Source: JAKAWQ01 sp035509315
GTDB taxonomy: Bacteria; Pseudomonadota; Alphaproteobacteria; Acetobacterales; Acetobacteraceae
Direction of reading: 5' to 3'
Assembly (NCBI GenBank): GCA_035509315.1
Contig: DATJLS010000003.1
Location: 1 to 64,000 of the forward strand
Length of the DNA stretch: 64,000 nt
A program made the translations under genes and the position numbers. Positions 8,421-17,483 of the stretch are shown one piece after another. Within the stretch, counting starts at the first letter, position 1. The number at the start of each line of letters is the position of its first letter. The notes below the pieces were generated by a model. The model was not told where the DNA came from, ran no database searches, and was given only the letters and a program-made list of their open reading frames with translations.

Positions 8421-9812
8421 CTAAAGATGAATTGCCCGGCCATCGGCGGCGAGCGCCGCTTCCTTGATCGCCTCGTTCAGCGTCGGGTGGGCGTGGGAGG
8501 TGAGCGCGATGTCCTCGGCCGAGGCGCCAAGCTCCATCGCCATCACCAGCTCGGCGATCAGCGTGCCGGCATCGGGACCGAGAATATGCGCGCCGAGCAC
8601 CGCATCCGTTTTCGCATCGGCGAGGATCTTCACGAACCCGTCCGTATCGCCCATGGCGCGCGCGCGTGGGTTGGCGGTGAAGGGATATTTGCCGGTCTTG
8701 TAGGCGATGGCGGAAGATTTCAGCTCTTCCTCCGTCTTGCCGACAGAAGCGGCCTCCGGCCATGTATAGACCACGCCGGGGATGGCATCGTAATTCACGT
8801 GCGCCGCCTGGCCGGCGATGATTTCGGCCACCGCTGCGCCCTCGTCCATCGCCTTGTGGGCGAGCATGGGCCCGGCAATCGCATCGCCGATCGCATGGAT
8901 CCCGGGGACCGAGGTCGCGAAGTTGCGCTCCGTCACGATCCGCCCGCCTTTGTCGAGCGCGACGCCGAGATCGGCAAGGCCGAGATCGTTCGTATAAGGC
9001 CGCCGCCCGACCGAGACCAGCACCACGTCCGCGAGAAGCTCGCTCACCTCGCCGCCCTTGACGGGCTCGAGGCGGAGCCGGACGCCCTCATTGCCGGGCT
9101 CGGAAGCCGTCACCCTGGTGCCGAGGCGGAATTTCATGCCCTGCCGGGCAAGCACGCGTTCGAGCTGCTTCGCAAGCTCGCCATCCATGGCGGGCACCAG
9201 ACGGTCGAGAAATTCGACCACCGTCACCTCGGCGCCGAGCCGCTGCCAGACGCTTCCGAGCTCGAGGCCGATATAGCCGCCGCCGATCACCACCAGCCGT
9301 TTCGGCACGCTCTCCAGGGCGAGCCCGCCGGTCGAGGTGACGATCCGCTTCTCATCCACCGCCACGCCGGGAAGCGGCGTGCTTTCGCTGCCCGAGGCGA
9401 TGACGATGTGCCGCGCCGCATAGGTCGTGCCGTTCACCGCGACCTGGCCGGGCGCGGTGATGCGTCCCCATCCCTTGAGCCAGGCAACCTTGTTCTTGCG
9501 GAAGAGATACTCGACGCCTTTGACATTGGCCTCGACCACGGACTCCTTGCGCGCCTGCATCCGCGCCAGATCGAGTCCGACCTTCTCGACCAGCACGCCA
9601 TGCGCCGCGAGCGCATGCCCCGCATGGACGAATTCCTCCGAGGATTGCAGCAAAGCCTTGGAGGGGATGCAGCCGATATTGAGGCAGGTGCCGCCCAGGG
9701 TCTCGCGGCCCTCGACACAGCCGACCCGCATGCCGAGCTGGGCGGCGCGGATCGCCGCGACATAGCCGCCGGGGCCGGCCCCGACGACGATGAGGTCGAA
9801 TGTTTCGCTCAC
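8421..9812 (-). CDS. lpd: Dihydrolipoyl dehydrogenase (E3 of the 2-oxoglutarate dehydrogenase complex)
   Basis: The protein has 463 residues. It contains the FAD motif VVGAGPGGYVAAIRAAQLG at the N-terminus, the redox-active disulfide GGTCLNIGCIPSKALL near 40-55, the NAD motif VVIGGGYIGLELGSVW near 175-190, and the C-terminal catalytic pair in HAHPTLNEAIKEA near 440. It re-oxidises dihydrolipoyl groups on E2 with NAD+. It follows sucA-odhB on the same strand, so it most likely serves that complex. The start is GTG at 9812 with GAAGGGGG upstream. A repeat-B copy lies between it and odhB. Confidence 0.95.
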   Translation of the reverse strand: MSETFDLIVVGAGPGGYVAAIRAAQLGMRVGCVEGRETLGGTCLNIGCIPSKALLQSSEEFVHAGHALAAHGVLVEKVGLDLARMQARKESVVEANVKGVEYLFRKNKVAWLKGWGRITAPGQVAVNGTTYAARHIVIASGSESTPLPGVAVDEKRIVTSTGGLALESVPKRLVVIGGGYIGLELGSVWQRLGAEVTVVEFLDRLVPAMDGELAKQLERVLARQGMKFRLGTRVTASEPGNEGVRLRLEPVKGGEVSELLADVVLVSVGRRPYTNDLGLADLGVALDKGGRIVTERNFATSVPGIHAIGDAIAGPMLAHKAMDEGAAVAEIIAGQAAHVNYDAIPGVVYTWPEAASVGKTEEELKSSAIAYKTGKYPFTANPRARAMGDTDGFVKILADAKTDAVLGAHILGPDAGTLIAELVMAMELGASAEDIALTSHAHPTLNEAIKEAALAADGRAIHL

Positions 9813-9828
9813 CGAACGCCCCCTTCAG

Positions 9829-9943
9829 ATCAGCATGGCTTCTGGCGGATCACGGAGCGATCCGCCAAAGCCCAAGGAGAAGCCACGAAATTGATCGGGA
9901 AAACTAAAGCCGGAGCGTGACGATCGAAAATCATCACGCTCTA
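9829..9943 (+). repeat. Dispersed repeat family B, copy 1
   Basis: It begins atcagcatggcttctggcgg, contains cccaaggagaagccacgaaattgatcggg, as two shared sub-blocks, and ends in a hairpin with arms gagcgtga and tcacgctc (9913-9942). Related copies are at 32041-32120 and 37536-37662. Its last three bases supply the stop codon of odhB (TAG, minus strand), so the element appears to have moved into the extreme 3' end of that gene. Confidence 0.7.
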
Positions 9944-11230
9944 GAGATCGAGCAGCAGGCGGCGCGGATCCTCGATCCCTTCCTTGATCCGGACCAGGAA
10001 CGAAACCGCCTCCCGCCCATCGACGATGCGGTGATCGTAGGTGAGCGCAAGGTACATCATCGGGCGGATCTCGATCTTCCCGCCGATCGCCACCGGCCGA
10101 TCCTGGATCTTGTGCATGCCGAGGATCGCCGACTGGGGCGGGTTCAGGATCGGCGTCGACATCAGAGAGCCATAGATCCCGCCATTGGTGATGCTGAAGG
10201 TGCCGCCGATGAGCTCCTCGAGCTTCAGCGTGCCTTCGCGTGCCCGCTTGCCGAAATCGGCGATCGCCCGCTCGATCTCGGCGAAGCCGAGGTGCTCGGC
10301 ATTGCGGATCACCGGAACGACGAGCCCGTTCGGCCCGCCGACCGCGATTCCCATGTGCACGAAATGCTTATAGACGATGTCCTCGCCGTCGATCTCGGCA
10401 TTGGCTGCGGGAAATTCCTGCAAGGCCGCCACCGCGGCGCGGACGAAGAAGCTCATGAAGCCGAGCCGAGCCCCTTTGTGCTTCTTCTCGAAAAGCTCGC
10501 GGTACTCCGCGCGCAGCGCCATCACGGCGCTCATGTCCACCTCGTTGAAGGTGGTGAGCATCGCCGCGGTGTTCTGCGCCTCCTTGAGCCGAATCGCGAT
10601 CGTGCGGCGCAGCCGCGTCATGCGCACGCGTTCCTCGCCGGGCTCGGTCTCGCGCGGCGCCTTCACGGCGGGCGCGGGGACCAAAGGCGCTGGCGAGGCG
10701 GCGGGACGGCTCAGGAAAGCGAGCACATCTCCCTTGGTGATCCGCCCATCCTTGCCGGACCCGGCCCCGATGACCTCCGTGGAGAGTTTCTTCTCCTCGA
10801 TCAGCCGCGCCGCGGCCGGGAAGACGGACGCGGCCGGCTGCGGTGGGGAAGACGGGGCGGCGGCCGGCCGGGCGACCGGCCCCCTTGGCTGCGGCGGCTC
10901 GCGCACGCCGGGCACCTGGGGAGCCGCCGTGGGCGCAGCCGGCGTGCCGGGGGAAGTGGCGGAAGCAGATTTCGCGGGCGCGCCGGCGGCCGCCGAGCCG
11001 TCGAGCCGGCCAAGCACCGCGCCGACCGCGACCTCGGCCCCGGTCTCGGCGGCAATCTCCGTGAGCACGCCCGCCGCCGGTGCCGGCACCTCGACCGTCA
11101 CCTTGTCCGTCTCGAGCTCGACGAGCGGCTCGTCCATCGCAACCGTCTCGCCGGCCTGCTTCAGCCACCGCGCCACGGTTGCTGAAGTCACGCTCTCGCC
11201 GAGCGACGGCACCCTGATCTCGCTCGCCAT
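9941..11230 (-). CDS. odhB: Dihydrolipoyllysine succinyltransferase (E2 of the 2-oxoglutarate dehydrogenase complex)
   Basis: The protein has 429 residues. The lipoyl domain is at 1-75, with the modified lysine in VELETDKVTVEV. An Ala/Pro-rich linker (about 80-130) is followed by an E3-binding domain (ARLIEEKKLSTEVIGAGSGKDGR, with key R-L-E-K residues) and the acyltransferase core ending in HRIVDGREAVSFL, which holds the catalytic H and D. It transfers the succinyl group from lipoamide to CoA. The start at 11230 has GGAGAGGGG just upstream and lies 17 bp after the sucA stop. Sometimes called sucB. Confidence 0.95.
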   Translation of the reverse strand: MASEIRVPSLGESVTSATVARWLKQAGETVAMDEPLVELETDKVTVEVPAPAAGVLTEIAAETGAEVAVGAVLGRLDGSAAAGAPAKSASATSPGTPAAPTAAPQVPGVREPPQPRGPVARPAAAPSSPPQPAASVFPAAARLIEEKKLSTEVIGAGSGKDGRITKGDVLAFLSRPAASPAPLVPAPAVKAPRETEPGEERVRMTRLRRTIAIRLKEAQNTAAMLTTFNEVDMSAVMALRAEYRELFEKKHKGARLGFMSFFVRAAVAALQEFPAANAEIDGEDIVYKHFVHMGIAVGGPNGLVVPVIRNAEHLGFAEIERAIADFGKRAREGTLKLEELIGGTFSITNGGIYGSLMSTPILNPPQSAILGMHKIQDRPVAIGGKIEIRPMMYLALTYDHRIVDGREAVSFLVRIKEGIEDPRRLLLDL

Positions 11231-11247
11231 GCCCCCTCTCCCCGCGC

Positions 11248-14106
11248 TCAAGCCACCGTCAATGCCTGGCGCACCAGCGCCGCCTGCTCCGCCGCATGCA
11301 CTTTCGCAAGCCCGGTCGCGGGGCTTGCCGCCTCTCCCCTGCCGATATAGCGCGGCCGGCGCGCGGCGCCGCCCAGCGCCTCGAGCACACGCTCCAACCG
11401 CCGGTCAACGAAGCTCCAGGCCCCCATATTCTCCGGCTCCTCCTGGCACCAGACCAGCTCGGCCTTGGCATAGGGGGCGAGCGCCTGCTTGAGCGCCTTC
11501 TCCGGGAACGGATAGAGTTGCTCCAGGCGCAGCAACGCGACGTTGGTGATCTTCTTCGCTTCCCGTTCCGCCAGCAGATCGTAATAGACCTTGCCGCTCG
11601 AGAGCACCACGCGCGCGACCTTCTCCGGCGCGATCGCTCCGACCTCACGGAGCACCGGCTTGAAGCAGCTTCCCTCCGCCATCTCGGCGAGCCGTGACAC
11701 GGCGAACTTGTGCCGCAGCAGCGATTTCGGCGTCATCACGATGAGCGGCTTGCGGAAGTTCCGCTTGAGCTGCCTGCGCAGCGCGTGGAAGTAGTTGCCC
11801 GGCGTGGTGAGATTGCAGACCTGCATGTTGCGCTCGGCGCAGAGCTGCAGATAGCGCTCAACCCGGCCGGAGGAATGTTCCGGGCCCTGACCCTCATAGC
11901 CGTGCGGCAGCAGCATCACGAGGCCCGACATCCTGAGCCATTTCGTCTCGCCCGAGGCGAGGAACTGGTCGATGATGACCTGCGCGCCATTGGCGAAATC
12001 GCCGAACTGCGCTTCCCACAGAACGAGCGAGCGCGGATCGGCGAGGCTGTAGCCATATTCGAAGCCGAGCACGCCCGCCTCCGACAGAAGCGAGTTATAG
12101 ACCTCGAATTTCGCCTGCCCGGGCGCGATTGTGTTGAGTGGCACATACTGGCGCTGATCGCTCTGGTCGATCAGCACCGCATGGCGATGGCTGAAGGTGC
12201 CCCGCTCCGTATCCTCGCCCGAAAGACGGACCCGATGCCCTTCGATGAGAAGCGTGCCGAAGGCGAGCGCCTCGGCGGTCGCCCAGTCGATCCCCTCGCC
12301 GCTTTCGAGCATCGCCTGCTTGCCCTCGAGCTGGCGGCGGATCTTTGAATTGAGATCGAACCCCTCGGGCACGCGCACCAGCGCCGCGCCGACCTTGGCA
12401 AGATCACCCGTTTTGACCGCGGTCGCTTCCTCCGCCTCCTCGGCCTCCTTGGTGAGCCCGCTCCAATGGCCTTCCAGCCAGTCGGCCTTGTTCGGCTTGT
12501 AGGATTGCGCCGCCTGATAGGCGTTCTCGAGAGTTGCCGCGAACTCGTCCCACATCGCGCTCGCCTCGGCCGCGCTCACGGTTCCGTTGGCGGCGAGCGC
12601 CTCGGCATAGAGAGTGCGCGTCGTCTTATGGGCGGCGATCGCGCGATACATGACCGGCTGGGTGAAGGCGGGCTCGTCGGTCTCGTTATGGCCGTGGCGG
12701 CGGTAGCAGACGATGTCGAGCACCGTATCGACGCCGAAGGTGTTGCGAAACTCGGTCGCGAGCTGCGCGCAGTAGACCACCGCCTCCGGATCGTCGCCGT
12801 TCACATGGAAGATCGGCGATTGCACGGATTTCGCGACGTCCGTGCAATAAAGCCCGGAGAAGCCGTGCGCCGGAACGGTGGTGAAGCCGATCTGGTTGTT
12901 CACCACGAGATGCACCGTGCCGCCGACGCGGTAGCCGATCAGCTGGCTCATCGCCAGTGTCTCGTAGACGAGCCCCTGGCCGGCGAAGGCCGCGTCCCCA
13001 TGCATCAGGATGCCCATCACCTTGTGCCGCTCGATGGTGTCCCCGGCCATGTCCTGGCGGGCCCGCACCTTGCCCATCACCACCGGATCGACGGCCTCGA
13101 GATGCGAGGGATTGGGCTGCAGGGAAAGATGCAGCGGCCGGCCTCCGATCTCGAGATCGGTCGAGGTGCCGAGATGGTATTTCACGTCGCCCGAGCCCTG
13201 CACGTCATCGGGCTTGGAGCTCGCGCCCCCGAACTCGCTGAAGACGGCCGTGAGTGGCTTCTTCACCACGTTGACGAGCGTGTTCAGCCTTCCGCGATGG
13301 GGCATGCCGATCGCGATCTCGGTCGCGCCCGCCGCGACCGCGGCGTCGATCACCGTCTGCAAGGCGGGGATCGTCACTTCGCCACCTTCGAGCCCGAAGC
13401 GCTTCGTGCCGACGAAACGCTTCTGGCAGAAGGCCTCGAATCCCTCGGCCTCCGTGAGCTCGCGGAGGATCCGCCGCCTGGCCTCCTTGTCGAACGCCTT
13501 TTCCCAGGGCGCGCCTTCCATGTGGCGCTGGATCCAGGATTTCTGGTCCGGATCCTGGATATGCATGAACTCGACGCCGATCGGGCCGCAATAGGTCGCG
13601 CGGAGGATGTCGAGGATCTCGTGCAAGGTGGCGGTTTCACGGCCAAGTACGTTGTTGATGAAGATCGGCCGCTCGAGATCGGCCTCGGCAAAGCCGTAGC
13701 TCTTGGGATCGAGCTCGGCATGCGGCTTGGGCTGGGTGAGGCCCAGCGGGTCGAGACGGGCCTCAAGATGGCCGCGCACGCGATAGGCGCGGATCAGCAT
13801 CAGGGCGCGGATCGAATCAAGCGTGGCGGTCCTGACCTCGTCCGCGGAAAGCCCCCCAGCCTCCAATAGCGTCTCCGATGGCCGGGAAGCCGGCGGCTCG
13901 GGCGCGAAGAGGGAGGGCCGCGGCGCCCAGGAAGCGCCCGCCGCATCGGTGAGAACGGCGCGCGATTCGTCGTTCAGGCCGGCGAAGATCTCGCCGAAGC
14001 TCGGATCGACGGCGGCAGGATCCGCCACCCATTTCGCGTAGAGATCCGCCAGGAACGTCGCGTTCGCACCGCTGAACGCGCTCGCCAGAACGTCCACACC
14101 CGCCAT
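11248..14106 (-). CDS. sucA: 2-Oxoglutarate dehydrogenase E1 component
   Basis: The protein has 952 residues, full length for the family. Recognisable parts are the N-terminal E2-contacting helix region (FLADLYAKWVADP), the TPP site around GMPHRGRLNTLVN and HGDAAFAGQGLVYETL, the metal motif in YRRHGHNETDEP, and the C-terminal transketolase domain with LLPHGYEGQGPEHSS. It decarboxylates 2-oxoglutarate and loads succinyl onto OdhB. It lies between sucD and odhB. The 217-bp gap before it (14107-14323) is less GC-rich near 14150-14190 and may carry its own promoter, but no clear -35/-10 pair was found. Confidence 0.96.
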   Translation of the reverse strand: MAGVDVLASAFSGANATFLADLYAKWVADPAAVDPSFGEIFAGLNDESRAVLTDAAGASWAPRPSLFAPEPPASRPSETLLEAGGLSADEVRTATLDSIRALMLIRAYRVRGHLEARLDPLGLTQPKPHAELDPKSYGFAEADLERPIFINNVLGRETATLHEILDILRATYCGPIGVEFMHIQDPDQKSWIQRHMEGAPWEKAFDKEARRRILRELTEAEGFEAFCQKRFVGTKRFGLEGGEVTIPALQTVIDAAVAAGATEIAIGMPHRGRLNTLVNVVKKPLTAVFSEFGGASSKPDDVQGSGDVKYHLGTSTDLEIGGRPLHLSLQPNPSHLEAVDPVVMGKVRARQDMAGDTIERHKVMGILMHGDAAFAGQGLVYETLAMSQLIGYRVGGTVHLVVNNQIGFTTVPAHGFSGLYCTDVAKSVQSPIFHVNGDDPEAVVYCAQLATEFRNTFGVDTVLDIVCYRRHGHNETDEPAFTQPVMYRAIAAHKTTRTLYAEALAANGTVSAAEASAMWDEFAATLENAYQAAQSYKPNKADWLEGHWSGLTKEAEEAEEATAVKTGDLAKVGAALVRVPEGFDLNSKIRRQLEGKQAMLESGEGIDWATAEALAFGTLLIEGHRVRLSGEDTERGTFSHRHAVLIDQSDQRQYVPLNTIAPGQAKFEVYNSLLSEAGVLGFEYGYSLADPRSLVLWEAQFGDFANGAQVIIDQFLASGETKWLRMSGLVMLLPHGYEGQGPEHSSGRVERYLQLCAERNMQVCNLTTPGNYFHALRRQLKRNFRKPLIVMTPKSLLRHKFAVSRLAEMAEGSCFKPVLREVGAIAPEKVARVVLSSGKVYYDLLAEREAKKITNVALLRLEQLYPFPEKALKQALAPYAKAELVWCQEEPENMGAWSFVDRRLERVLEALGGAARRPRYIGRGEAASPATGLAKVHAAEQAALVRQALTVA

Positions 14107-14323
14107 CGTCGCAACCCCGTCGATTTCTTCTCAGGCCTGATTTGCAGACCAACTTCGGTCAAAATAGGAACAACGTCACATAAACATGTCACCGTGGCGA
14201 GGTTTCTGCTTTGCGCGCGCCGCATGCGCCGTGCCTCGGAGACCGATTGGGAATGCGACTTGCGATGAGCCCGACGCGCCGCAGACACCGGACGAGCAAC
14301 GCAGTCGCGCTCGCAACGGTCCC

Positions 14324-15199
14324 TCACCCTCCAAGCGCGCGGACCATCGTGCTGCCAAGCGCGGCCGGGCTTTCCGCCACATGGATACCTGCTTCGCGCA
14401 TCGCCTCCATCTTGGCCGTGGCCGTGTCCCGCCCGCCACTGATCACCGCCCCGGCATGGCCCATTCGCCGGCCTGGCGGCGCGGTGGCCCCGGCCACGAA
14501 CCCGACCACCGGCTTTCTGACGGGCGCGCGCGCGAGAAATTCCGCGGCATCGATCTCGCTCTCGCCGCCGATCTCGCCGATCATGACGATCGCCGCGGTC
14601 TCGGGGTCGGCGAGGAAAAGCTCCAGCACCTCGATGAAGTCCGTCCCTTTCACCGGGTCGCCACCGATGCCCACGCAACTGCTCTGGCCAAGCCCGGCCG
14701 CGGTTGTCTGCGCCACCGCCTCATAGGTGAGGGTGCCCGAGCGGGAGACGATGCCGATCTTGCCGCGCCGATGGATATGGCCGGGCATGATGCCGATCTT
14801 GCAGGCATCCGGAGTGATGACGCCGGGACAATTCGGACCGATCAGCCGCGATCCCGTGCCGGAAAGCGCCCGCTTCACCCGCACCATGTCGAGCACGGGA
14901 ATGCCCTCGGTGATGCAGACGATGAGCGGTACGCCGGCATCGATCGCTTCCAGGATCGCATCGGCGGCGAAAGGCGGAGGCACATAGATCGCGCTCGCGG
15001 TCGCACCCGTCTCCGCGACCGCCTCGACCACCGTCTCGAACACCGGCAGGCCAAGATGGGTGGTGCCGCCCTTGCCCGGCGTCACGCCGCCCATGAGTTT
15101 CGTTCCGTAGGCGATCGCCTGCTCCGAATGGAAAGTGCCCTGGGCCCCCGTGAAGCCCTGGGTGATCACGCGCGTTTCGGCATCGACCAGAATTGCCAT
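14324..15199 (-). CDS. sucD: Succinate-CoA ligase, alpha subunit
   Basis: The protein has 291 residues. The CoA-binding Rossmann start (TQGFTGAQGTFHSEQAI), GGVTPGKGG, and the phospho-histidine region SGGRDTATAKMEAM near the C-terminus are visible. In the last, the usual GHAGAVISG histidine is present as GRRMGHAGAVISGG. It forms the catalytic subunit that interconverts succinyl-CoA and succinate with nucleoside triphosphate formation. Only one base separates its start from the sucC stop. Confidence 0.95.
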   Translation of the reverse strand: MAILVDAETRVITQGFTGAQGTFHSEQAIAYGTKLMGGVTPGKGGTTHLGLPVFETVVEAVAETGATASAIYVPPPFAADAILEAIDAGVPLIVCITEGIPVLDMVRVKRALSGTGSRLIGPNCPGVITPDACKIGIMPGHIHRRGKIGIVSRSGTLTYEAVAQTTAAGLGQSSCVGIGGDPVKGTDFIEVLELFLADPETAAIVMIGEIGGESEIDAAEFLARAPVRKPVVGFVAGATAPPGRRMGHAGAVISGGRDTATAKMEAMREAGIHVAESPAALGSTMVRALGG

Positions 15200-15200
15200 C

Positions 15201-16397
15201 TCAGGCTGCCTTGCTCACGGATTTGACCACTTTCTCGGCAGCGTCGGCGAGGTTTTCCGCGGAAATGATGGGCAGACCGGAGCGCGCCAGGATCTCCTTG
15301 CCGAGGGCGACATTGGTGCCTTCCAGCCGCACCACCAGCGGCACATCGAGAGAGACCTCGCGCGCCGCCGCGACCACGCCCTCGGCAATCACGTCACAGC
15401 GCATGATGCCGCCGAAGATATTGACGAGGATCGCTTCGACTTCCGGATCGGAGAGGATGATCTTGAACGCCGCGGTCACCCGCTCGCGCGTTGCCCCGCC
15501 GCCGACATCGAGAAAGTTCGCAGGGCTGCCGCCATAGAGCTTGATGATGTCCATCGTCGCCATGGCGAGTCCGGCGCCATTGACCATGCAGCCGATGGTG
15601 CCGTCGAGCGCGACATAGTTGAGGCTGTGGCGCTCGGCCTCCAGCTCCTTCGGATCTTCCTCCGCCTCGTCACGCAATTTTTGCAGATCGGGATGGCGAT
15701 AGAGCGCATTGTCGTCGAAGGCCATCTTCGCGTCGAGCGCGACCACGGTGGCTTCCGCCGTCACCACCAGCGGGTTGATCTCGAGAAGCGCGCAATCGAG
15801 GCCGAGAAAGGCGCGATAAAGCCCCGTGACGAGCTTGCCGAAAGCAATGGCCTCCTTGCCCTGAAGACCGAGGCCGGCGGCAAGCCGCCTTCCGTGGAAG
15901 GCTGAGACGCCGGAGGCGGGATCAACCGTGAGGTGAAGGATCCGCTCCGGATGATGCGCCGCGACCTCCTCGATCTCGACCCCGCCCTCGCTCGAGGCGA
16001 CCAGCGCGATGCGCCCGGCCGCGCGATCGATCAGCAGCGAGAGATAGAGCTCGCGGACGATCGCCGCCCCCGCCTCGACATAGACCCGATGGACCTGTCG
16101 TCCCTTGGGGCCGGTCTGGTGGGTGATGAGCGTGTGCCCAAGCATGGCGGACGCGGCCGCATGGACCTCGCCGAGCGAGCGGCAGACCCGGACGCCGCCC
16201 TTGCCGCCGGAATCATCGGCGAAATGACCGGCGCCGCGGCCGCCGGCATGGAGCTGCGCCTTCACCACATAGACCGGGCCCGGCAGTTCCTCAGCCTTCC
16301 TGACCGCCTCGTCCGGTGTCCAGGCGACCGCGCCGGCCAGCACCGGAACCCCGAACTTCTTCAGAAGTTCCTTGGCCTGGTATTCGTGGATGTTCAT
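15201..16397 (-). CDS. sucC: Succinate-CoA ligase (ADP-forming), beta subunit
   Basis: The protein has 398 residues and begins MNIHEYQAKELLKKFGVPV, the family signature. The ATP-grasp domain occupies about 1-240 (VKAQLHAGGRGAGHF, EINPLVV near 200). The C-terminal CoA-ligase domain contains NGAGLAMATMDIIK, GGGATRERV and NIFGGIMRCDVIAEG. It binds nucleotide and succinate and pairs with SucD. It follows mdh by about 10 bp, consistent with one mdh-sucCD transcript. Confidence 0.95.
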   Translation of the reverse strand: MNIHEYQAKELLKKFGVPVLAGAVAWTPDEAVRKAEELPGPVYVVKAQLHAGGRGAGHFADDSGGKGGVRVCRSLGEVHAAASAMLGHTLITHQTGPKGRQVHRVYVEAGAAIVRELYLSLLIDRAAGRIALVASSEGGVEIEEVAAHHPERILHLTVDPASGVSAFHGRRLAAGLGLQGKEAIAFGKLVTGLYRAFLGLDCALLEINPLVVTAEATVVALDAKMAFDDNALYRHPDLQKLRDEAEEDPKELEAERHSLNYVALDGTIGCMVNGAGLAMATMDIIKLYGGSPANFLDVGGGATRERVTAAFKIILSDPEVEAILVNIFGGIMRCDVIAEGVVAAAREVSLDVPLVVRLEGTNVALGKEILARSGLPIISAENLADAAEKVVKSVSKAA

Positions 16398-16406
16398 CGC
16401 CGGCCC

Positions 16407-17360
16407 TCAGCCGACGAGCTTGCGCGAGGCATCGATCAGTCCGCGCACCGAGGCGCAGGATGCGTCGAATGCCGCCTTCTCCTCCGGAGTGAGGGAAATT
16501 TCGATGATGCGCTCGACACCTTTGGCGCCAATCACCACCGGCACGCCGACGTAGAGATCCTTGATCCCGTACTGGCCGGTCAACCATGCCGCGCAGGGCA
16601 GCACCCGCTTTTTGTCGCGCAGAAAACTCTCGGCCATGGTGACCGCCGCCGAAGCCGGGGCATAGAATGCGCTGCCCTTGCCCAAGAGCTTCACGATCTC
16701 GCCGCCGCCATTGGCCGTCCGCTCGATGATCGCCTTGATGCGCGCATCGCTCGACCAGCCCATCCGCACGAGGTCCGGCACCGGGATGCCGGCAACCGTC
16801 GAGTAGCGCACCAGGGGGACCATGGTGTCGCCGTGCCCGCCGAGAACGAAGGCGCTTACATCCTCCACCGAGACATTGAACTCGCGTGCAAGGAACAGCC
16901 GGAAGCGCGCGGAATCGAGCACACCCGCCATTCCCACCACACGCTCCGGCGGCAGCCCCGATTTCTCCTTCATCACCCAGACCATCGCATCGAGCGGATT
17001 GGTGATGACGATGACGAAGGCCTCCGGGCAGTGCTTGCGGATGCCCCCCGCCACGTCCGCGATCACCGAGGCATTCTTCGCCACGAGATCATCGCGCGAC
17101 ATGCCCGGCTGACGCGGAAAGCCCGCGGTGACGACAACGACATCGGCCCCCGCGATGGGCGCATAGTCCGAGCCGCCGGCGATGACCGCGTCAAAATCCT
17201 CGATCGCGCCCGCCTGCTCGAGATCGAGCGCCTTGCCCGCCGCGACATCGCCAAAGACATCGAACAGCACGGCGTCCCCAAGCTCCTTGAGGCCGACCAG
17301 ATGAGCCAGCGTGCCGCCGATCGAACCGGCGCCGATCAACGCGATCTTGTTGCGAGCCAT
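16407..17360 (-). CDS. mdh: Malate dehydrogenase
   Basis: The protein has 317 residues, of the lactate-dehydrogenase-like type usual in alphaproteobacteria. It has NAD-binding IALIGAGSIGGTLAHL at the N-terminus, the substrate arginines in GFPRQPGMSRDDL near 85-95, N-PLDAMVW near 120, and the catalytic histidine in LGGHGDTMVPL near 175. It oxidises malate to oxaloacetate. It is the first gene of the minus-strand TCA run; start 17360 replaces an earlier in-frame ATG that lacks the family N-terminus. Confidence 0.95.
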   Translation of the reverse strand: MARNKIALIGAGSIGGTLAHLVGLKELGDAVLFDVFGDVAAGKALDLEQAGAIEDFDAVIAGGSDYAPIAGADVVVVTAGFPRQPGMSRDDLVAKNASVIADVAGGIRKHCPEAFVIVITNPLDAMVWVMKEKSGLPPERVVGMAGVLDSARFRLFLAREFNVSVEDVSAFVLGGHGDTMVPLVRYSTVAGIPVPDLVRMGWSSDARIKAIIERTANGGGEIVKLLGKGSAFYAPASAAVTMAESFLRDKKRVLPCAAWLTGQYGIKDLYVGVPVVIGAKGVERIIEISLTPEEKAAFDASCASVRGLIDASRKLVG

Positions 17361-17483
17361 GGCGTTCCTTGAACCCGGGCGGGCCGCGCACAGCAAAGCC
17401 CCCCGGCACCCGCCGGCCCGGAAGGCCGCGCTTGCCTAGCCCATCACCGGCACCCCGGCAAGTCGCGCCAAGGGGCTTTTTCG